Shown here piece after piece: positions 5,550-8,211 of a stretch of 8,211 nt of DNA (positions within the stretch are counted from its first letter, which is position 1; the number at the start of each line of letters is the position of its first letter). This DNA is from Proteobacteria bacterium UBA1858. Its GTDB lineage: Bacteria; Pseudomonadota; Gammaproteobacteria; UBA4575. Made by a program: the position numbers and the translations under genes. The stretch lies in contig DDIE01000009.1 of assembly GCA_002338385.1 (NCBI GenBank), positions 1-8,211 of the forward strand. The letters are read 5' to 3'. Below the pieces are notes generated by a model, which saw only the letters and a program-made list of their open reading frames with translations, made no database searches and was not told the DNA's origin.

Positions 5550-6635
5550 TTAATTGACGTGGCGACTGCGGATAAGTTGTTTCAACGGTTTGAGCAAAAT
5601 TTTTCTTGCCCGCTTGATACGTTTCTTGATTAGGGCATACAGTGTATTAGTATGTAAAGCGACTACATGTGTGTCAACTTGCTCAAAGTCAGATGCCATG
5701 AAGTAGTGATAAAGCTTTTTTGTCGCTTCATTCCCTGTTGATAATTCAGTGGGCCCAGACAGTTCTGGATGCGTCAGGCTGAGTCTGGAAAAGTTGTTGC
5801 GTACATGTTCATACAACATGATCCTCTCTGTTTGGGTGAGCTGATCCAACGCCTTGCCGGCAATTTTTTGTGGCCAATAGTATTTGAGGCGAGAATATAG
5901 GTAATCATTGAGCGCTTCTTTGTGTGCTTGAATATTATGACTGATCATCTGGGATGCATCCTCCTCTTGCATGAATTCCTGAAAATTCCACGCTTTATTC
6001 ATCATGCTGTGCCGGTTATACCTATAGGCGTAATAGCATTTAGAGGTGGATGAGATAGTTTGCGCCGCACACAGGGCGGCAGATAAAAACACGCCATCCT
6101 CGCCTATGTTGACACCATCTGTGAAAGCTAGGTTGTGCTCATCAATAAAACGTTTCTGTATGAAAAAAAGAAATACAGCGCGGTAAGACCATAATTTTCT
6201 GGATTGATTAATGTTGCCATTGACGATGTCTAATTGATCTTCTATGCGTGCGCCAAATACGCCATCCTCATAGTGATAACCGTTGAAGCGCAACATCTCA
6301 CAACCATCAGCTTGGGCGCGCGCGTAGAGCTCTTTAAGCATATCCTTATGCAGCCAGAAATCATCACTATCTAGATGAATAATATACTCTCCGGATGCAT
6401 GCCTGACACCCACATTACGCGTGGCTGGAAGTCCTTTATTTTCTGTATTTTGGATGATTTTGATACGGCCATCATGCTGCCGGCGCTGCACGACAGCGAT
6501 AGAATCATCAGGTGAGGCGTCAAGCACGGTAATTATTTCGATATCCGTGAGCGTTTGATCTAACACTGATAATAAGCATCTGTCTAAATACTCTGCAGTG
6601 TTATAAACAGGGATGATGACACTTACCTTAGCCAT
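5550..6635 (-). CDS. family 2 glycosyltransferase (GT-A fold)
   Basis: A 361-residue glycosyltransferase of the WcaA-like type. Marks are VSVIIPVYNTAEYLDRCL (4-21), the Asp39 region IITVLDASPDDS (34-45), NKGLPATRNVGVRHASGEY (66-84), the DXD-type HLDSDDFW (87-94) and a catalytic-base-type GEDG (178-181). The C-terminus ends in a very basic stretch (about 335-358), which may bind the membrane face. It differs from the glycosyltransferase at 1354-2496 through most of its length, so they are not a recent duplication. Unusually, IITVLDASPDD replaces the common VDDGSTD, so the first Asp of that loop is a Leu-Asp-Ala sequence. It is the first gene of a probable three-gene operon with the sulfotransferase and nuclease. 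The ATG at 6635 has no clear ribosome site. Confidence 0.92.
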   Translation of the reverse strand: MAKVSVIIPVYNTAEYLDRCLLSVLDQTLTDIEIITVLDASPDDSIAVVQRRQHDGRIKIIQNTENKGLPATRNVGVRHASGEYIIHLDSDDFWLHKDMLKELYARAQADGCEMLRFNGYHYEDGVFGARIEDQLDIVNGNINQSRKLWSYRAVFLFFIQKRFIDEHNLAFTDGVNIGEDGVFLSAALCAAQTISSTSKCYYAYRYNRHSMMNKAWNFQEFMQEEDASQMISHNIQAHKEALNDYLYSRLKYYWPQKIAGKALDQLTQTERIMLYEHVRNNFSRLSLTHPELSGPTELSTGNEATKKLYHYFMASDFEQVDTHVVALHTNTLYALIKKRIKRARKILLKPLKQLIRSRHVN

Positions 6636-6770
6636 CGGCTAGCGAGCGCATGTAAGATTTTGCAGACAATCCACCGCATAGGTGCAAGCATTCAGTCGCA
6701 GCTGTATCCCCTTGTAGCGGGGTGTCATGTGCTCGATGTGCTCCATTGTGGACATGTTAGCCATACTTAG
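6636..6770. other. spacer between tRNA and glycosyltransferase, no gene seen
   Basis: It must carry the operon's promoter or a read-through transcript from the tRNA. I see CCCC (6708-6711) facing GGGG (6719-6722) around a seven-base loop without a T run, and ATGTGCTC twice nine bases apart (6727-6734, 6736-6743). No clear promoter, terminator or integrase-type attachment repeat is visible. Confidence 0.4.
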
Positions 6771-6847
6771 TGGTGGGCCCGGTAGGACTCGAACCTACGA
6801 CAAAGGGATTATGAGTCCCCTGCTCTAACCAACTGAGCTACAGGCCC
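6771..6847 (-). tRNA. tRNA with anticodon CAU, probably tRNA-Ile2 (lysidine type)
   Basis: The 77-base gene encodes its own CCA. The anticodon is CAU (6811-6813) in loop CTCATAA with a GGGGA/TCCCT-type stem; the D arm AGCTCAGTTGGTTAGAGC and T arm GGTTCGAGTCC are standard. A cloverleaf forms with acceptor GGGCCTG pairing CGGGCCC, one G-U pair at 6-67. Pairs C4-G69 and C5-G68 are those recognised by TilS, the enzyme that converts C34 to lysidine for decoding AUA. Elongator tRNA-Met of E. coli has other bases there. A start tRNA is excluded because the acceptor is fully paired at position 1 and the anticodon stem lacks the three G-C pairs in initiator order. Elongator Met remains the alternative. 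Confidence 0.93.
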
Positions 6848-7091
6848 TGAGTAAATGCTATAGAGAAGCTGAATTCTTACTTATTCCACCTGCGCTGTAA
6901 AGCAGCAGAATCGACTCCTGGAAGGTTTGTTAACAACTGACTCAGGCTAGCCACACAAAAGCGCAGGTTAGACTGTGTGTATGTGTTCTTTTAATAAAAT
7001 CTATACATGCTATGGTATGGCATTCTGTCACGTCCAGCGTGCTCACTTGATTAGATATATGAGCCATAAAGGCTAGTCCTAAATCGTGTCT
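6848..7091. other. spacer between tRNA and flippase, no gene seen
   Basis: This 244-base stretch should hold divergent promoters for the tRNA and the flippase. On the minus strand TATAGC near 6859-6864 lies about ten bases before the mature tRNA and may be its -10. On the plus side the 6986-7020 segment is AT-rich (TTTTAATAAAATCTATACAT) but I find no well-spaced -35/-10 pair. No convincing short reading frame is present. Confidence 0.4.
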
Positions 7092-8211
7092 ATGAATGAT
7101 TCTAAAAACGCTCGAGATTATTTCGGGCAAGCAATCGACCAACACACTATATCCGAGCATTCTGCCCGCGGACTGCGGGTTGTTTTTGCCTCACAAGCAA
7201 TAAAATTGTTATTGCTGGTCATATCTAACATCTGCTTAGCCAGACTGTTAATGCCCGAAGATTTTGGTTTGGTGGCGATGGCTGTAGCGTTCACTGGCTT
7301 TCTTATATTGTTCAGAGACATGGGAATCTCGGCCGCTATTATCCAAAAAGAAACCATCTCAGATGCGGAAACCAGTAATGTCTTTTGGCTGAATCTAGGC
7401 ATCACGGTCAGTCTCAGTGGGCTAATAATTGTGGCTGCACCCTTGATTACATCTTTCTATGCTGATCAGCGACTGACCACGATTTTGTATGTCATTGCAC
7501 TCATTTTCATGGTCGAGGGGTTAGCCCAGTTACACTTTGCGCTGCTCAAAAGAAATATGCTGTTTAAGAACATAGCAGCGATTCAATTACTGGCATTAGG
7601 GCTGGGTGTCATGGGAGGGATATGGGCCGCGCTCAGTGGCTTGAGTTATTGGTCACTGTTGCTGATGCAGCTGATTAATGTAGCAATCACCTCGGCGGGC
7701 TATTGGTATCAGTGTCGTTGGCGACCTCAACTATATAACAGCAAGACAGATATTCGAGGGCTGTTGAAATTTGGTGGCTTCATGACGGCTAATTCAATAG
7801 CCACTTACTTAAATCGTAACAGTGACGATATCTTGATCGGCAGAGTGCTCGGTGGTGTCGCTACAGGCTATTACTCGCGTGCTTATTCATTGTTGAATCT
7901 CCCCTTAGGGCAAATAGTCTCGCCGATGACATCGGTAGCGTTGCCAGCACTGAGTAGGTTGAGGGCTTATCCAGACGCCTATGCAAAAACTTATTATAGT
8001 TACGTCAGTTCACTGAGTTATTTGACTATGCCCATGACTGCTTATCTGGGGAGTAATGCCAGCACCCTGATTCCATTACTGTTGGGCGAACGCTGGCTGG
8101 TCAGTGCTGAACTTTTTCAGATTCTTGCGATGACGGCATTTTTTCAGCCGCTGCAATCCAGTACTGGCTGGATATTCGTATCATCGGGTCGCGCTAAACA
8201 GATGTTTACCG
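7092..8211 (+). CDS. polysaccharide flippase, WzxC-like (partial, runs off the window)
   Basis: At least 373 residues are open to the window edge; full-length relatives are about 480-500. This is a MOP-superfamily (PST) exporter expected to flip lipid-linked oligosaccharide or move polysaccharide across the inner membrane. After a polar N-terminus come many hydrophobic spans. Family marks are ARLLMPEDFGLVAMA (50-64), FRDMGISAAIIQK (74-86), then NRNSDDILIGRVLGG (241-255) and GYYSRAYSLLNLP (259-271), which are typical of the WzxC/RfbX-like group. An in-frame TAA at 7080-7082 limits the start to ATG 7092 or GTG 7086; neither has a strong ribosome site. It is transcribed away from the glycosyltransferase-sulfotransferase operon, so the polysaccharide locus probably continues to the right. 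Confidence 0.9.
   Translation, partial: MNDSKNARDYFGQAIDQHTISEHSARGLRVVFASQAIKLLLLVISNICLARLLMPEDFGLVAMAVAFTGFLILFRDMGISAAIIQKETISDAETSNVFWLNLGITVSLSGLIIVAAPLITSFYADQRLTTILYVIALIFMVEGLAQLHFALLKRNMLFKNIAAIQLLALGLGVMGGIWAALSGLSYWSLLLMQLINVAITSAGYWYQCRWRPQLYNSKTDIRGLLKFGGFMTANSIATYLNRNSDDILIGRVLGGVATGYYSRAYSLLNLPLGQIVSPMTSVALPALSRLRAYPDAYAKTYYSYVSSLSYLTMPMTAYLGSNASTLIPLLLGERWLVSAELFQILAMTAFFQPLQSSTGWIFVSSGRAKQMFT

Noticed and set aside
5749..5757. Copy of the tRNA 3' end (GTGGGCCC) inside the second glycosyltransferase, as an attachment site
   Set aside because: The match is only eight bases, falls inside a conserved gene, and no integrase is present.
6942..7405. Minus-strand frames across the flippase start
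   Set aside because: The plus-strand flippase has clear family motifs from its first 90 residues; the antisense frames have none.

Overview
The window looks like chromosomal DNA of a gammaproteobacterium, probably a free-living aquatic one (inference). The pointers are a Fur-box-like operator, a CCA-encoding tRNA with anticodon CAU, a short DUF2726 protein, an AhpC/Prx1-type peroxiredoxin, and a moderate base composition by eye. There is no phage, insertion sequence or CRISPR array. Housekeeping genes are interleaved with genes for making and exporting a surface polysaccharide.

Left part (1-2871). The tail of an unidentified upstream gene runs into metY (O-acetylhomoserine sulfhydrylase, +). 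Three bases after metY ends, a family-2 glycosyltransferase gene ends on the minus strand. The likely metY terminator hairpin lies inside the 3' end of that glycosyltransferase. Divergent from the glycosyltransferase is a small, unrecognised two-helix membrane protein (+).

Middle (2912-4749). A short DUF2726 protein (-) and a typical 2-Cys peroxiredoxin (+) diverge from a 316-base control region. Its left part holds a 44-base imperfect palindrome containing a good Fur-box match, next to the DUF2726 start. Its right part holds a direct repeat that creates two extended -10-like elements, plus hairpins, in front of the peroxiredoxin. The peroxiredoxin ends in a strong intrinsic terminator with a GCAA tetraloop. 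A secreted staphylococcal-nuclease-like protein (-) follows.

Right part (4330-8211). On the minus strand, a second family-2 glycosyltransferase, a PAPS-dependent sulfotransferase and the secreted nuclease are separated by only 8 and 15 bases, so they probably form one operon. Upstream of it on the same strand is a tRNA with anticodon CAU; its acceptor stem fits tRNA-Ile2 (lysidine-modified) better than elongator tRNA-Met. A WzxC-like polysaccharide flippase (+) starts at 7092 and runs off the window.

Taken together, the two glycosyltransferases, the sulfotransferase and the flippase suggest one edge of a locus for a sulfated capsule, O-antigen or exopolysaccharide. The most unusual signals are the large Fur-like palindrome before a DUF2726 gene with an altered core motif, and the sulfotransferase-nuclease pairing.
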